A stretch of 64,000 nucleotides of DNA from Bin55 sp965116055 (GCA_965116055.1 OZ220466.1:1302001-1366000); one strand, 5' to 3'; counted from the first letter of the stretch, positions 9,239 to 18,422 are shown. Notes: generated by a model from the letters alone, not told the origin. Numbers and translations are program-made.

Positions 9239-10327
9239 ATGGTAACTCAGCTATACTTTGGCGGAATTTATAGACATCAAAAACGCATGCGCCTAAGTTA
9301 CAGCCAGGAGGAACTCCTAGCCGAGCACGACTATGCTCGCCTTCATCAAATCAATGGCCAACGCTTGCACGGTGGGTTCGCCGAGGATGGTACTTACTTA
9401 CCACCCAGGTCCGCTATTCGTCCCATAGCGATCCAACATTGGACAACCGCGCTACGTCAACGCGCTGGCGAATTACTGAACGCCGATTCGTCGTTACTGA
9501 GTGGGCCCCGAGTACCAAATTTTGAACAGCAGTGTCTACTGATTGGGAACGGCTTAGGTCGCGTGTTTTGGAACAATCTAACGATCGCGGGCAAGATTGA
9601 AGGACGCGGACGTTTTCTTGCGACAACGCCATTCCCTGATCTTCAACCGCTAGTCGTTGAGGACATTAGTGAGATGGCGATTGGGCACTTAAATAAAGGC
9701 CTCTTGATAGCACACGGCATTGATGAAGGCGGTGTGCCGGAGAAAGGAATCGGCGGTCACGATGTGATGTGGTTCATTGCGCGAGATTTAGCATTTGGTA
9801 GGGATGCATATCCGGATGTCGAACCGCCGGAGCGAATCGCTCGGAATGAGGAAGGCAACCGCCGGATGCCAGCGATCGCGTTGCCCTACGAGGGTTTCTT
9901 GAGTTTTCTCATGAACCTCTTATTGATTGAATTCCGAGCTGAAATCGGTTTCGCGTCGGCACAACAGATTTTTCGCACAACGAGGTTGTTTCCTGGCCGA
10001 GAGCAACAAGCCCTTGAAGCTGCCGAGATCATTGAGTGTATACGCACGGATGAGTTGATTCACGTAGAATCCTTACGACTTTATCTCGGTGAACTCCGAT
10101 CCGTAACTTTACGGGGTAAAGATGGCGACACCATCCCAGGTTACGAAATCATTGATCCGTTCTGGCACGACCTAGTCGAGTGGTCCGTTGGCGAACAACC
10201 TCGATTAGCCTCGACCCAGACTCACGGAACCATTGTCCGAATGATCAATGAGCGACCCGCATCGGAAAACATAAAACGCCAGTTCGACGAGCTGCGCGAC
10301 ACAGGCTACGAAGTAGAGGCTGCTTAA
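9239..10327 (+). CDS. Uncharacterised protein, possible ferritin-like diiron fold
   Basis: 362 residues, soluble and not confidently assigned. The C-terminal half carries several long helices with metal-ligand-like residues: EDISEMAIGHLNKG (about 142-155), LLLIEFRAEIGF (about 230-240) and TDELIHVESLRLYLGEL (about 278-294). The last contains an E-x-x-H (ELIH), the hallmark pair of ferritin-like diiron proteins. A conserved-looking GGHDVMWFIARDLAFG lies between them. On that basis a diiron oxygenase or oxidase-like role is possible, but this is inference. The start is uncertain: ATG 9239 has GGAG 18 nt upstream, and an in-frame ATG at 9287 gives MRLSYSQEELL. It ends 5 nt from the convergent DUF169 gene and precedes acyl-CoA genes, which may share its pathway. 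Confidence 0.55.
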   Translation: MVTQLYFGGIYRHQKRMRLSYSQEELLAEHDYARLHQINGQRLHGGFAEDGTYLPPRSAIRPIAIQHWTTALRQRAGELLNADSSLLSGPRVPNFEQQCLLIGNGLGRVFWNNLTIAGKIEGRGRFLATTPFPDLQPLVVEDISEMAIGHLNKGLLIAHGIDEGGVPEKGIGGHDVMWFIARDLAFGRDAYPDVEPPERIARNEEGNRRMPAIALPYEGFLSFLMNLLLIEFRAEIGFASAQQIFRTTRLFPGREQQALEAAEIIECIRTDELIHVESLRLYLGELRSVTLRGKDGDTIPGYEIIDPFWHDLVEWSVGEQPRLASTQTHGTIVRMINERPASENIKRQFDELRDTGYEVEAA

Positions 10328-10332
10328 GTTAG

Positions 10333-11115
10333 TCACCCGTAGCTGACGTTCATTCCTTCGCGAACGTCATTGTTGATACCGTATTGGGGGATAGGGTAGC
10401 GCAGACCGTTTTTGGATAGATTGTGTAATCCCTCAATGACACCGGGTAGATAGGATGGTGGTATGGCCATGAGGAGTTCGTCTTCCATGACGCCGCCGTA
10501 GCGCCTCTCGGCAAAACACGGGATAGACAAGCTAGGTTTGCCGGTACTGAGCGCTCGACCCCAACTGTCCGCGCATGCACTCTCACCGACACATCCCCAT
10601 TCCAATTTCTGATAACCTGTCCATTGGAGTCCATTGATAAACAGGATCATTTGGGCGGGCGTGGCGTAAATCATCGCGATGTCGGGCGGATTCAGTCGAC
10701 CGGAAGCCAGTGGACTAACAGCCATTGCTTCGAAAGTCCCGTATGGAACGACTTCCATCGCCGCTTGATGCTTAGCTGATTCATCTTGGTTTTTGTACCA
10801 CACACCAGCCATGTTCTTTCCGGCGAGCCAGTCATCGGATCGTGGTGCAAGTCCTATGACGGTTTGGCATTGTGCACCGACTAAATCTTGTGCAGTAATT
10901 CCGACTGTCCAGCCGTTGCGCGAAGCTTGGGCGACAATCTGATCTGTGGTGTGAACGTACTTCGGTCGTCGAATCCGCTCAATGGCATCCAACTCCGATA
11001 CGTTCGCGAATAGTTTCATGCCGATTGGGGTAGTACGCAAGCGCAAATATTGATTTAGCTGCGAGACGATCTCGGGCCAGTCGAAATGTTGTGATTCGGA
11101 GGCTATGACATCCAT
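10333..11115 (-). CDS. DUF169 (COG2043) family protein
   Basis: 260 residues resembling the uncharacterised DUF169 family found in archaea and many bacteria. Recognisable blocks are RTTPIGMKLF near the N terminus, the central AQMILFINGLQW, and CADSWGRALSTGKPSLSIPC followed by GGVMEDELLMAIPP. Cysteines at CQTVIGL, CVGESAC and SIPC are suggestive of metal or cofactor binding, but no function is established for the family that I can cite. The start codon has GGGGATG just upstream. It lies 11 nt downstream of the crotonase gene on the same strand, so the two are probably one operon, which suggests a role near acyl-CoA metabolism. Confidence 0.8.
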   Translation of the reverse strand: MDVIASESQHFDWPEIVSQLNQYLRLRTTPIGMKLFANVSELDAIERIRRPKYVHTTDQIVAQASRNGWTVGITAQDLVGAQCQTVIGLAPRSDDWLAGKNMAGVWYKNQDESAKHQAAMEVVPYGTFEAMAVSPLASGRLNPPDIAMIYATPAQMILFINGLQWTGYQKLEWGCVGESACADSWGRALSTGKPSLSIPCFAERRYGGVMEDELLMAIPPSYLPGVIEGLHNLSKNGLRYPIPQYGINNDVREGMNVSYG

Positions 11116-11126
11116 AGAGACATCCC

Positions 11127-11984
11127 CTAATCGCTACTAATTCGAGTAAATTTCGGCGCGCGCTTTTGCACAAATGAATCAACGCCTTCTTTGAAATCGC
11201 CACGCGTTAGGCTTTCGTCCATCCATGTATTCGATTCCTCCATGGCGGCGTGCAGCTCTTTGTTGAGATGTTTGTATACCTGACGTTTCATGTACATCAG
11301 CGATGTTGGCGAGTTTGTTTCGTTCAGTTGATTAAGGAATTCAATCGCATCGTTCACGCACTCGCCGTCCTCGCACAAGCGATTTGCAAAACCTAGTCGA
11401 AATGCTTCTTCGCCATTAAATTTGCGCGAAGTCCAAAATAGGTCTAATGCGTTCGCAGGACCGATCAGACGCGGTAACATCCAACTTGTACCGTGTTCGG
11501 CGATCAAGCCTCGTTGCGCAAACGATGTCGTGAGTCGTGCGTTGCGATCAATGAAGCGCAAATCGCAGAACGTTGCCCAGCTAAAACCTAAACCAGCACA
11601 TGCGCCGTTAATCGCCGCAATCAAAGGTTTACGAAGGCCGAGGAAATAAGCCGCGCCAATTTCAAAATTCGGATCGTTATCGGGATTACCCGGATCAGCG
11701 GCTAAATGGCCATAGGCGTTTCCAAGGCGACGACCAGCCTCACTCATCTTACCAAGCGCATTCATATCGACGCCTGAGCAAAACCCGCGCCCAGCCCCCG
11801 TGATCACATTCCCAAGAATATCTGGATCTTTCTCCGAGCGTTCTAATGCATGCCTGACTTCGGCTTGCGTCAAATCAGTCAGTGCATTCAAAGTCGTTGG
11901 GCGGTTCAGTGTGATGATCGCGGTTGCGCCGTTAATTTCGTAAAGAATTTCGTCGTATTCAAGTGGTTGAATTGAGTCGGACAT
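11127..11984 (-). CDS. Enoyl-CoA hydratase/isomerase (crotonase) family protein
   Basis: 285 residues with the crotonase fold: TAIITLNRPTTLNAL at the N terminus, an oxyanion-hole region NVITGAGRGFCSGVDMN, and INGACAGLGFSWATFCDLRF with the second oxyanion Gly. At the hydratase catalytic sites the sequence has TSFAQRGLIAEHGTSW, so one acidic residue (Glu in LIAEHG) is present; hydratase versus isomerase cannot be decided. The ATG at 11984 is preferred because AGGATGAAG precedes it; an in-frame ATG at 12029 would add 15 residues of poor quality. It leads an operon with the DUF169 gene and is transcribed divergently from the fused CoA-transferase, which suggests a shared catabolic pathway for an acyl-CoA. 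Confidence 0.88.
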   Translation of the reverse strand: MSDSIQPLEYDEILYEINGATAIITLNRPTTLNALTDLTQAEVRHALERSEKDPDILGNVITGAGRGFCSGVDMNALGKMSEAGRRLGNAYGHLAADPGNPDNDPNFEIGAAYFLGLRKPLIAAINGACAGLGFSWATFCDLRFIDRNARLTTSFAQRGLIAEHGTSWMLPRLIGPANALDLFWTSRKFNGEEAFRLGFANRLCEDGECVNDAIEFLNQLNETNSPTSLMYMKRQVYKHLNKELHAAMEESNTWMDESLTRGDFKEGVDSFVQKRAPKFTRISSD

Positions 11985-12128
11985 GTCTTCATCCTGTAGA
12001 ACGCAATGGAATCCTGTTGAATTTTGCACTTAGCGTTCTTTCCAACCATGAGTCTTTGCGTGTCAGTAAAGCGATTTGGCATCGCTTCGAGTGGTGCGTG
12101 TGCAAGCTAAAATCGTAGTTCCGCTTTA

Positions 12129-14483
12129 ATGGACCATGTGCTTATGTCTGCGTTGTCGTCATATCGTGTGTACGAACTTGGGATCGGTCCGGTCACAGGT
12201 ATCGCCGGCATGATCATGGCAGATTTCGGCGCGGAAGTTATCAAAGTGTCTCCGCCTACGGGCGATCCTTTCAAATCTATGCCATCTTACCCCATGTGGA
12301 TGCGCGGTAAAACAGAGCTTTACATAGATTTGCACGACATTGACTCGGTACAAATGCTGCGCGACGCAATCATTGAGTCGGCGGACGCGTTTGTGACCAC
12401 CTTAAAACCTCAAACGCTTTCTCGGCTAAAGCTCGATGCAGCGACACTACGAAACGAACGCATGGATTTGGTGTGCGGATATGTTTCAGGTTTTGGCACC
12501 ATCGGACCGTACAAGGATTACCCGGGTTATGAAGGCGTAGTAGCAGCTAAATCGGGCCGGATGCTCAACTTTGCGGGGGTTGAGGGTCGACCAGGGCCGA
12601 ACTATTCGGCGTTGCAGGTGGGGGTGCACGCTACTGCACAAAGCGTCGCAGCAGCTTTGATGGCTGGGCTTGACAGTCGCGAACGAACTGCCCATGGAAC
12701 GACGTTTAACACCTCCTTATTGCGCGGCATGATGCCCTATGAAATGGGCGTCATCAGTATGGCGCAATTGCAGGACAAAGGCATCCTCCCGAAACCTCGA
12801 ATGCAACGAGATCGCACGAAATCAATGCCAACATTGAACTACCACCCAGTGCGAACGAAAGACGGGCATTGGCTACAGTTAGGCAACCTCCTGCCGCACC
12901 TGCTCGACAATTTCCTACGTGCAGCGGGCTTCGATATGGTCTTCAAGGAGGAGAAATACTTCGGCGATCCGATGACGTGGGATCGAGAAGTGTTGGAAGA
13001 ATTCAGAGATCTTTTACTAGAACACATGCAGACCAAGACGTTGGCAGAATGGACCGCGTTGTTTGTCAACGATGGCGGGGTAGTGTCGCATGCATACCAG
13101 ACAACGCAGGACGCGTTAAAGGACCCGGATGTGGTTGCGAACGGTCATGCGGTTCAGGTAGATGGCGGCGTGCAGCTGGGTTTGCTTGCCAATTTGACGG
13201 GGACGCCAGGTCAAGTCGGGCGTGCACATAGCCAACTCCTTGATCTTAACGATTTAGAAACGCGTCCTAGGCGAGCGCCAACGCCAAAGTCCTCCCAAAT
13301 GCCGAGTCGCCCGTTGGAAGGCATCACCGTCGTCGAGAGCGCTACCATCATTGCTGCTCCTTTGGGTGCAGCGACGTTGGCTGATATGGGCGCTCGCGTC
13401 ATCAAATTGGAACCCCTCGCTGGTGATCCGTTTCGTAGCATGATGAGTTCATTAGGAGCTAGCAAGTGCAACACGGGTAAAGAATCAATTTGTCTTGATC
13501 TTAAATCCTCTGACGGTCAAGCTATCGCTCAGCAACTTGCGATGAAGGCCGATGTTTGGATCCACAACTACCGTATTGGCGTACCTGAGAAACTTGGAAT
13601 TGGTTACGAAACGCTTGCCAAATGTAACCCGCAATTGGTCTATATTTCGGCAAATGGTTATGGTCCGAACGGTCCTGGGGCGAAGCGTCCATCTACCCAC
13701 CCAATACCTGGCGCGGCATTAGGCGGGGTTGCTTGGCAAATCGGCGGATTACCTGACGCGAACGAACCCGCTGATATGCAATCGCTCCGTGAAACAGCGC
13801 GGAAATTACTTCGCGCGAACGAAGTTAATCCAGATCCGAACACGTCAATGGTTGTTGCCACCACGGCAGTCTTAGGACTGCATGCCCGAAGAGCTAGTGG
13901 TAAGGGGCAAAAAATCTACATCGACATGTTTGGGGCAAACGCTTATGCGAATTGGGATGACTTTCTATCCTACGAAGGCAAGCCGGAACGAACACCTGTT
14001 GACCAAGGCGGTTTCGGCTTAAGTGCTCTATATCGACTTTATGAGTGTCGCGAAGGTTGGATATTTCTCGGTGCGGTCACCGAGCGACAGAAGACGATGC
14101 TTAGCAAGTGTCTTGACATTGATGTGAGCTCGCCGGATGTAGCACAACGATTAAGCGATATATTCCAGACGAAGCCCGCACTGACTTGGGAAGCGAGTTT
14201 GGCGCCGCGTGGGATTGGTTGTGTAGTCGCTGATGAAGCGGCACCTCCTGCCTGGTTTCTACACGACGAGCACGTCAAGGCGGAGAGGTTGCTCGTACCT
14301 GCCATACACCCTGAGTGGGGTAACTATCTGCGACTTGGCCCTATGGTTGAATTCGATTCGACGGCGACATATGCGGGCACGGAGCTTGCTGGCGGTAGTA
14401 CGTTGAGTTTGTTGCAGGAAATGAATTACAGTGACGAACACATTGATCGATTACTCGCTGAAGGCGTCGTGCGTGCAGCCTAA
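12129..14483 (+). CDS. Tandem-domain family III (CaiB/BaiF) CoA-transferase-like protein
   Basis: 784 residues made of two CaiB/BaiF domains in one chain. Domain 1 (about 5-385) has YELGIGPVTGIAGMIMADFG then AEVIKVSPPTGDPF. Domain 2 (about 400-784) has VVESATIIAAPLGAATLADM then GARVIKLEPLAGDPF. Family III enzymes move CoA between carboxylic acids through an aspartyl-CoA intermediate on an Asp in a G-Y-D-type motif. Here domain 1 reads GYEGVVAAKSG (Glu) and domain 2 reads HPIPGAALGG (His), so neither shows the usual Asp. It may use Glu, have a changed chemistry, or bind CoA esters only. Fused double domains occur elsewhere (for example DMSP acyl-CoA transferase DddD), but I see no basis for that specific call. 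The start could also be ATG 12144. Confidence 0.82.
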   Translation: MDHVLMSALSSYRVYELGIGPVTGIAGMIMADFGAEVIKVSPPTGDPFKSMPSYPMWMRGKTELYIDLHDIDSVQMLRDAIIESADAFVTTLKPQTLSRLKLDAATLRNERMDLVCGYVSGFGTIGPYKDYPGYEGVVAAKSGRMLNFAGVEGRPGPNYSALQVGVHATAQSVAAALMAGLDSRERTAHGTTFNTSLLRGMMPYEMGVISMAQLQDKGILPKPRMQRDRTKSMPTLNYHPVRTKDGHWLQLGNLLPHLLDNFLRAAGFDMVFKEEKYFGDPMTWDREVLEEFRDLLLEHMQTKTLAEWTALFVNDGGVVSHAYQTTQDALKDPDVVANGHAVQVDGGVQLGLLANLTGTPGQVGRAHSQLLDLNDLETRPRRAPTPKSSQMPSRPLEGITVVESATIIAAPLGAATLADMGARVIKLEPLAGDPFRSMMSSLGASKCNTGKESICLDLKSSDGQAIAQQLAMKADVWIHNYRIGVPEKLGIGYETLAKCNPQLVYISANGYGPNGPGAKRPSTHPIPGAALGGVAWQIGGLPDANEPADMQSLRETARKLLRANEVNPDPNTSMVVATTAVLGLHARRASGKGQKIYIDMFGANAYANWDDFLSYEGKPERTPVDQGGFGLSALYRLYECREGWIFLGAVTERQKTMLSKCLDIDVSSPDVAQRLSDIFQTKPALTWEASLAPRGIGCVVADEAAPPAWFLHDEHVKAERLLVPAIHPEWGNYLRLGPMVEFDSTATYAGTELAGGSTLSLLQEMNYSDEHIDRLLAEGVVRAA

Positions 14484-14493
14484 ACGGGAGGCT

Positions 14494-15063
14494 ATGGAAG
14501 GATCATGGGGATTTCGAGGTTTTCTGATATTTATTGCATTATTGATCGTTGGGTTTATTGCGTGGTTGATCTGGGCGGCAGTTGAGTTTGCGCCGACGGT
14601 CGAGAAAGATATCGCTCAATCTTTGCTTGCATCGCCGTTATTCCAACGCGGCGATTTTGCAATCTCGAATCAACCTTCGCGGTGTCGTGCATTAAGCGAG
14701 GTAAAAGCCAACATTCCGGCAGCTTTGTACGAAGCGTTTCAGACGGCCAATCGAACTGACACGGGAACCCTCAAGCTGCACGCCTTTCAGACTGAAAAGC
14801 GGATTCTTGATGCCAGTATGACGCCTTCACAGTGGTATCTTGCCCTAAAGCGTCCCGTCATGGGGATTTCCAATATTGGCGTAGTAGATACGCTAGCATT
14901 GGTGTGTTTGGAATTACACGCGACAAAGAGCAGAGGCATGTGGGTCACGCTAGAGCACACCGGCGCTGACTACTGGCGCATGATCCGTAATGAAACTGCA
15001 TGGGAAGAGTTCAATGAAAAACAAGAAGAAGTGCCAGAACTGACGCAACCCAGCCTTGATTAG
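14494..15063 (+). CDS. Hypothetical single-pass membrane protein
   Basis: 189 residues, family not recognised. The ATG at 14494 follows GGGAG 10 nt after the CoA-transferase stop, so it is translated from the same transcript. A short N-terminal tail is followed by one strong membrane helix (FLIFIALLIVGFIAWLIWAAV, about 10-30) and a probably periplasmic domain of about 155 residues with two Cys (in SRCRAL and LVCLEL) that could pair. The C-terminal 15 residues are acidic. It converges on the TIM-barrel gene with stop codons adjacent. No function is proposed. Confidence 0.65.
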   Translation: MEGSWGFRGFLIFIALLIVGFIAWLIWAAVEFAPTVEKDIAQSLLASPLFQRGDFAISNQPSRCRALSEVKANIPAALYEAFQTANRTDTGTLKLHAFQTEKRILDASMTPSQWYLALKRPVMGISNIGVVDTLALVCLELHATKSRGMWVTLEHTGADYWRMIRNETAWEEFNEKQEEVPELTQPSLD

Positions 15064-15825
15064 CTAACGATGTGAGTGCCCCTGCGCAAGGCCGGAAGTT
15101 GTCAGAAACTCGTAGCTTTTGCGCACTGCTTCAAGCATATCGGTGTCGCATTCGTCCAATTCGACAATGACCCACTCAAGCACGTTTGGATCCGAGGCTC
15201 GAACAATATCAGCGATATTCAAAACGCCATCGCCTACCGCAACGTGGGCTTTGCCGCGTTCATTAGGACCATCTTTGATGTGCAACAAGGGCGCCCGATC
15301 TTTGACGATTGCGACTTCACCGGCCGGATCGCGCGCACCAAAATTCGCTGCCCAGTAGGTATCAACTTCAAACTCGACATCTGCGCAGTGTTTGTAAAAC
15401 GAGTGGTACGGCAGTTCGCCATTCACAGGTTCGAATTCCCAATAGTGGTTGTGCAAGAACAACGTTAAGCCGTATGGTTTGAGCGCACTGGTGAGTGCAT
15501 TGATCGCGTCGATCGTGCGGGACACACTGTCGGCGTCTTTAACGTCGTCGGGACCAAAACCAGCTGCGGCTCGCGTAAGCCCTAGGGCTTGGATAGTTTC
15601 TACGACCTCGCTAAGCGAGGCGCGGTTCGCCCATGGGAAATGGCTCGACGACACGCGCATGCCGAGGTCTTCGACTTGGCGCTTAAATGCTTCCGGCGAC
15701 TTACCAAATAAACTATATGGTTCGACGCCACTATAACCAATATCGGCGATGTCCGTCAACACTTGGTCAAAGTCTTTTTGGCTTTGATTTCGTAGTGAGT
15801 AGAGTTGGACGGAAATTGGTTTCAT
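15064..15825 (-). CDS. Sugar phosphate isomerase/epimerase-like TIM-barrel protein
   Basis: 253 residues of the xylose isomerase-like/AP-endonuclease-2 barrel. It starts with the typical KPISVQLYSLRNQSQKDF, contains GYSGVEPYSLFG, SSHFPWANR, the metal-site region LFLHNHYWEFEP with His and Glu, EVDTYWAANFG with Asp, LLHIKDGP with His and Asp, and ends with a strand carrying WVIVELDE. These residues match the divalent-metal ligands of the fold. The ATG at 15825 matches usual family starts; an ATG three codons upstream (15834) is equally possible. It is divergent from the oxidoreductase at 16065, and a second member of the same fold sits at 17330, so the three probably catabolise a sugar or cyclitol. 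Confidence 0.85.
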   Translation of the reverse strand: MKPISVQLYSLRNQSQKDFDQVLTDIADIGYSGVEPYSLFGKSPEAFKRQVEDLGMRVSSSHFPWANRASLSEVVETIQALGLTRAAAGFGPDDVKDADSVSRTIDAINALTSALKPYGLTLFLHNHYWEFEPVNGELPYHSFYKHCADVEFEVDTYWAANFGARDPAGEVAIVKDRAPLLHIKDGPNERGKAHVAVGDGVLNIADIVRASDPNVLEWVIVELDECDTDMLEAVRKSYEFLTTSGLAQGHSHR

Positions 15826-16064
15826 TGAAAGCATATTCTTGCGGAAATTGAATTCGCATTCTACGTTAATCGACAGCATACACCTGTCCGGTGAGACCCA
15901 CCACCTACACCGATAGATCCTGCGGGCTAAGGCCGTTTGCGTCACTGCATATTTGTTTTGACTTGCGTGTTGACGAGTCGCGCTACTCATTCGTCAGTGT
16001 GCAGCGCAATAAAATCATTGCAGATATTGATTTTGCTAGTAACTAAATCGGCGTAGATCCATGG

Positions 16065-17234
16065 ATGATCGCGATGGCTAAATTGAAAATGGGATTGGTT
16101 GGAGGTGGTGAAGGTTCGTTTATTGGCGCCGTACATCGGATCGCAGCTGAACTTGATGGGCAAATTGAGCTTGTAGGTGGCGCATTCGCGAGTGAACCAG
16201 AACGCTCGAAGCGATCTGGACAGACCATGTACGACTTATCCGAGGATCGCTGTTACGGTACCTTCGACGAGCTTATTGAGTCTGAATCGGCACTTGACGC
16301 TGCTGAACGAATGGATTTCATTGTCTTAGCCACACCCAATTACGTTCATTTTTCGCACGCGCATGCGGCGCTTGAAGCTGGATTTCACGTGATGTCCGAT
16401 AAACCCATGACGTTCAATCTTGCTGAAGCCATTGAGTTGCGCGACACAGTACAGCGCACTCGGGGAGTTTTTGGCCTGACACATAACTATACGGGTTATC
16501 CAATGGTCAAAGAGGCTCGTCACTTGGTTCAAGCGGGCGCCTTCGGCAACATACGGCGTATCAACATTGAGTACATTCAAGGTTGGCTGTCGTCCCGGGA
16601 AGAAATCGGTGGTAACAAACAAGCGGAATGGCGAACGGATCCAGCGCGGTCTGGCGCAGCCGGATGTATGGGCGACATCGGAACTCATGGCGAAAACCTC
16701 GCGGAATACGTGACTGGATTGAGAATCCAATCACTTTGTGCCGATCTCACTACTTTCGTACCCGGTCGACAGCTTGAAGATGACGGAAACGTGTTGCTCC
16801 GTTTTGAAGGTGGTGCGAAAGGTGTTCTCTCTGCCAGTCAAATTGCCGTAGGTGTCGAGAATGGCCTGACGTTACGGGTTTACGGGGAAAGAGGCGGACT
16901 GGAGTGGTCGCAGATGGCGCCTAATTCGCTGATCGTTCGTTGGCCGGATCGACCATTTGAGGTTCGTCGAACTGGCGGTCCCGGCGTGTCTCCATCTTCC
17001 ATTGCTGCCAGCCGCATTCCCGCTGGACATCCCGAAGGATTCTTAGAAGCGTTTGCATTGCTATATCGTAATTTCGCGGCGGCTGTGCGCGACTCTCATG
17101 CAGGCAAAGCCATTGATTTAGCGGATTACGACTTCCCCAACGTACATGATGGCGTTCGCGGTATGCAATTTATCGAAACGGTTGTAACAAGCTCACAGCG
17201 AGGCTCGGTGTGGGTTGATTTTCCTGTTGCTTAG
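16065..17234 (+). CDS. Gfo/Idh/MocA family NAD(P)-dependent oxidoreductase
   Basis: 389 residues. The N-terminal Rossmann fold starts KMGLVGGGEGSFIGAVH (about 6-22), with the substrate-binding loop FIVLATPNYVHFSHAHAAL and the catalytic-site DKPM(T) motif at MSDKPMTFN, where Lys is the conserved EKP-type lysine. The C-terminal domain contains GCMGDIGTHGENLAEYVTG, with the His expected in the active site of this family. It would oxidise or reduce a sugar or cyclitol. A second ATG at 16074 (MAKLKMG) is a possible start; neither has a clear ribosome site. The gene runs in the same direction as the TIM-barrel gene at 17330, 95 nt away, probably as an operon. Confidence 0.9.
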   Translation: MIAMAKLKMGLVGGGEGSFIGAVHRIAAELDGQIELVGGAFASEPERSKRSGQTMYDLSEDRCYGTFDELIESESALDAAERMDFIVLATPNYVHFSHAHAALEAGFHVMSDKPMTFNLAEAIELRDTVQRTRGVFGLTHNYTGYPMVKEARHLVQAGAFGNIRRINIEYIQGWLSSREEIGGNKQAEWRTDPARSGAAGCMGDIGTHGENLAEYVTGLRIQSLCADLTTFVPGRQLEDDGNVLLRFEGGAKGVLSASQIAVGVENGLTLRVYGERGGLEWSQMAPNSLIVRWPDRPFEVRRTGGPGVSPSSIAASRIPAGHPEGFLEAFALLYRNFAAAVRDSHAGKAIDLADYDFPNVHDGVRGMQFIETVVTSSQRGSVWVDFPVA

Positions 17235-17329
17235 CGTAACTAGGCATCAGGCAAGATGCGGCTACGTACATAAGTCATAAGGTTTAGCAGTCGGATAATT
17301 TCCAGACACGACTGAATGGGTAATAACAG

Positions 17330-18385
17330 ATGAAGACACTTAAAGGACCGGCGATATTTCTAGCTCAATTCATATCCGACGATGAACCATTCAACAGTAT
17401 TGATGCGATGGCAAGTTGGGCGAGCAATTTAGGATTTAAGGGCATTCAAGTCCCAATCGGTAGCCCGGCTTTCATTGATGTTGCCAAAGCCGCTGAAAGT
17501 AAACAATATTGCGACGACTTGCGAGGCAGAGTCGCAGATTGCGGCGTAGAAATCACTGAACTTTCGACTCACCTTGAGGGACAGCTCGTTGCAGTTCATC
17601 CCGCTTACGATGAGTTATTCGATGGCTTTGCGCCCGAAGAAGTTCGAAAGAATCCTCAAGCGCGAACTGCATGGGCCATTGATCAGGTCAAACTTGCCGC
17701 AATGGCTAGTCGAAATCTGGGTCTTATGTCTCATGTGACTTTTTCAGGATCATTCCTTTGGCCGACTGTGTACCCATGGCCGCAACGCCCAGGTGGATTA
17801 GTCGATGCTGGTTTCGCGGAACTTGCTAATCGCTGGCGTCCCATCTTGGATGTCTTCGATGAATGCGGCGTGGACTGTTGTTACGAAATCCATCCGGGCG
17901 AAGATCTGCATGATGGTGTAACCTTTGAACGATTTTTATCCGAGGTAAATAATCACCCACGAGCAAACATCCTGTACGATCCAAGTCACTTCGTGCTGCA
18001 ACAACTTGATTACCTTGCATTCATTGACATCTATCACGAGCGAATCAAGATGTTTCATGTAAAAGATGCAGAGTTCAATGCATCGGGTAAGCAGGGTGTG
18101 TACGGTGGTTACCAAGATTGGGTTGATCGGGCGGGAAGATTCCGCTCGTTAGGCGACGGTCAAGTAGATTTCAAATCAATTTTCTCGAAATTAGCAGCGT
18201 ATGACTTTGACGGCTGGGCAGTATTGGAATGGGAGTGCTGTCTAAAGCACCAAGAAGAAGGTGCGCGGGAAGGTGCGCAGTTCATTGCCGACCATATCAT
18301 CAAAGTGACTGACAAGGCGTTCGACGATTTTGCTGCGGCTGGTACCGACGAAGCTGCTAACCGCCGTGTCTTAGGTTTTGTATAA
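17330..18385 (+). CDS. Xylose isomerase-like TIM-barrel sugar isomerase/epimerase
   Basis: 351 residues. Barrel strands and metal ligands are visible: WASNLGFKGIQVPIG, ITELSTHLEGQLVAVHP, VDCCYEIHPGEDLHDG with Glu and His, ILYDPSHFVLQQ with Asp and His, IKMFHVKDAEF with His and Asp, and WAVLEWECC with the last Glu. It is longer than the 15064 protein and not closely similar, so the two probably act on different intermediates. It is placed directly after the Gfo/Idh/MocA oxidoreductase, a pairing seen in inositol and uncommon-sugar catabolism. The substrate is unknown. Confidence 0.88.
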   Translation: MKTLKGPAIFLAQFISDDEPFNSIDAMASWASNLGFKGIQVPIGSPAFIDVAKAAESKQYCDDLRGRVADCGVEITELSTHLEGQLVAVHPAYDELFDGFAPEEVRKNPQARTAWAIDQVKLAAMASRNLGLMSHVTFSGSFLWPTVYPWPQRPGGLVDAGFAELANRWRPILDVFDECGVDCCYEIHPGEDLHDGVTFERFLSEVNNHPRANILYDPSHFVLQQLDYLAFIDIYHERIKMFHVKDAEFNASGKQGVYGGYQDWVDRAGRFRSLGDGQVDFKSIFSKLAAYDFDGWAVLEWECCLKHQEEGAREGAQFIADHIIKVTDKAFDDFAAAGTDEAANRRVLGFV

Positions 18386-18422
18386 GTCGAATTCGACCTT
18401 TTCGCATACGACAGAAGTAACG

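Noticed and set aside
12129..14483. DddD (DMSP acyl-CoA transferase) identity for the fused CoA-transferase
   Set aside because: The fused two-domain shape is shared, but the catalytic Asp expected in DddD is not visible and no DMSP genes are nearby.
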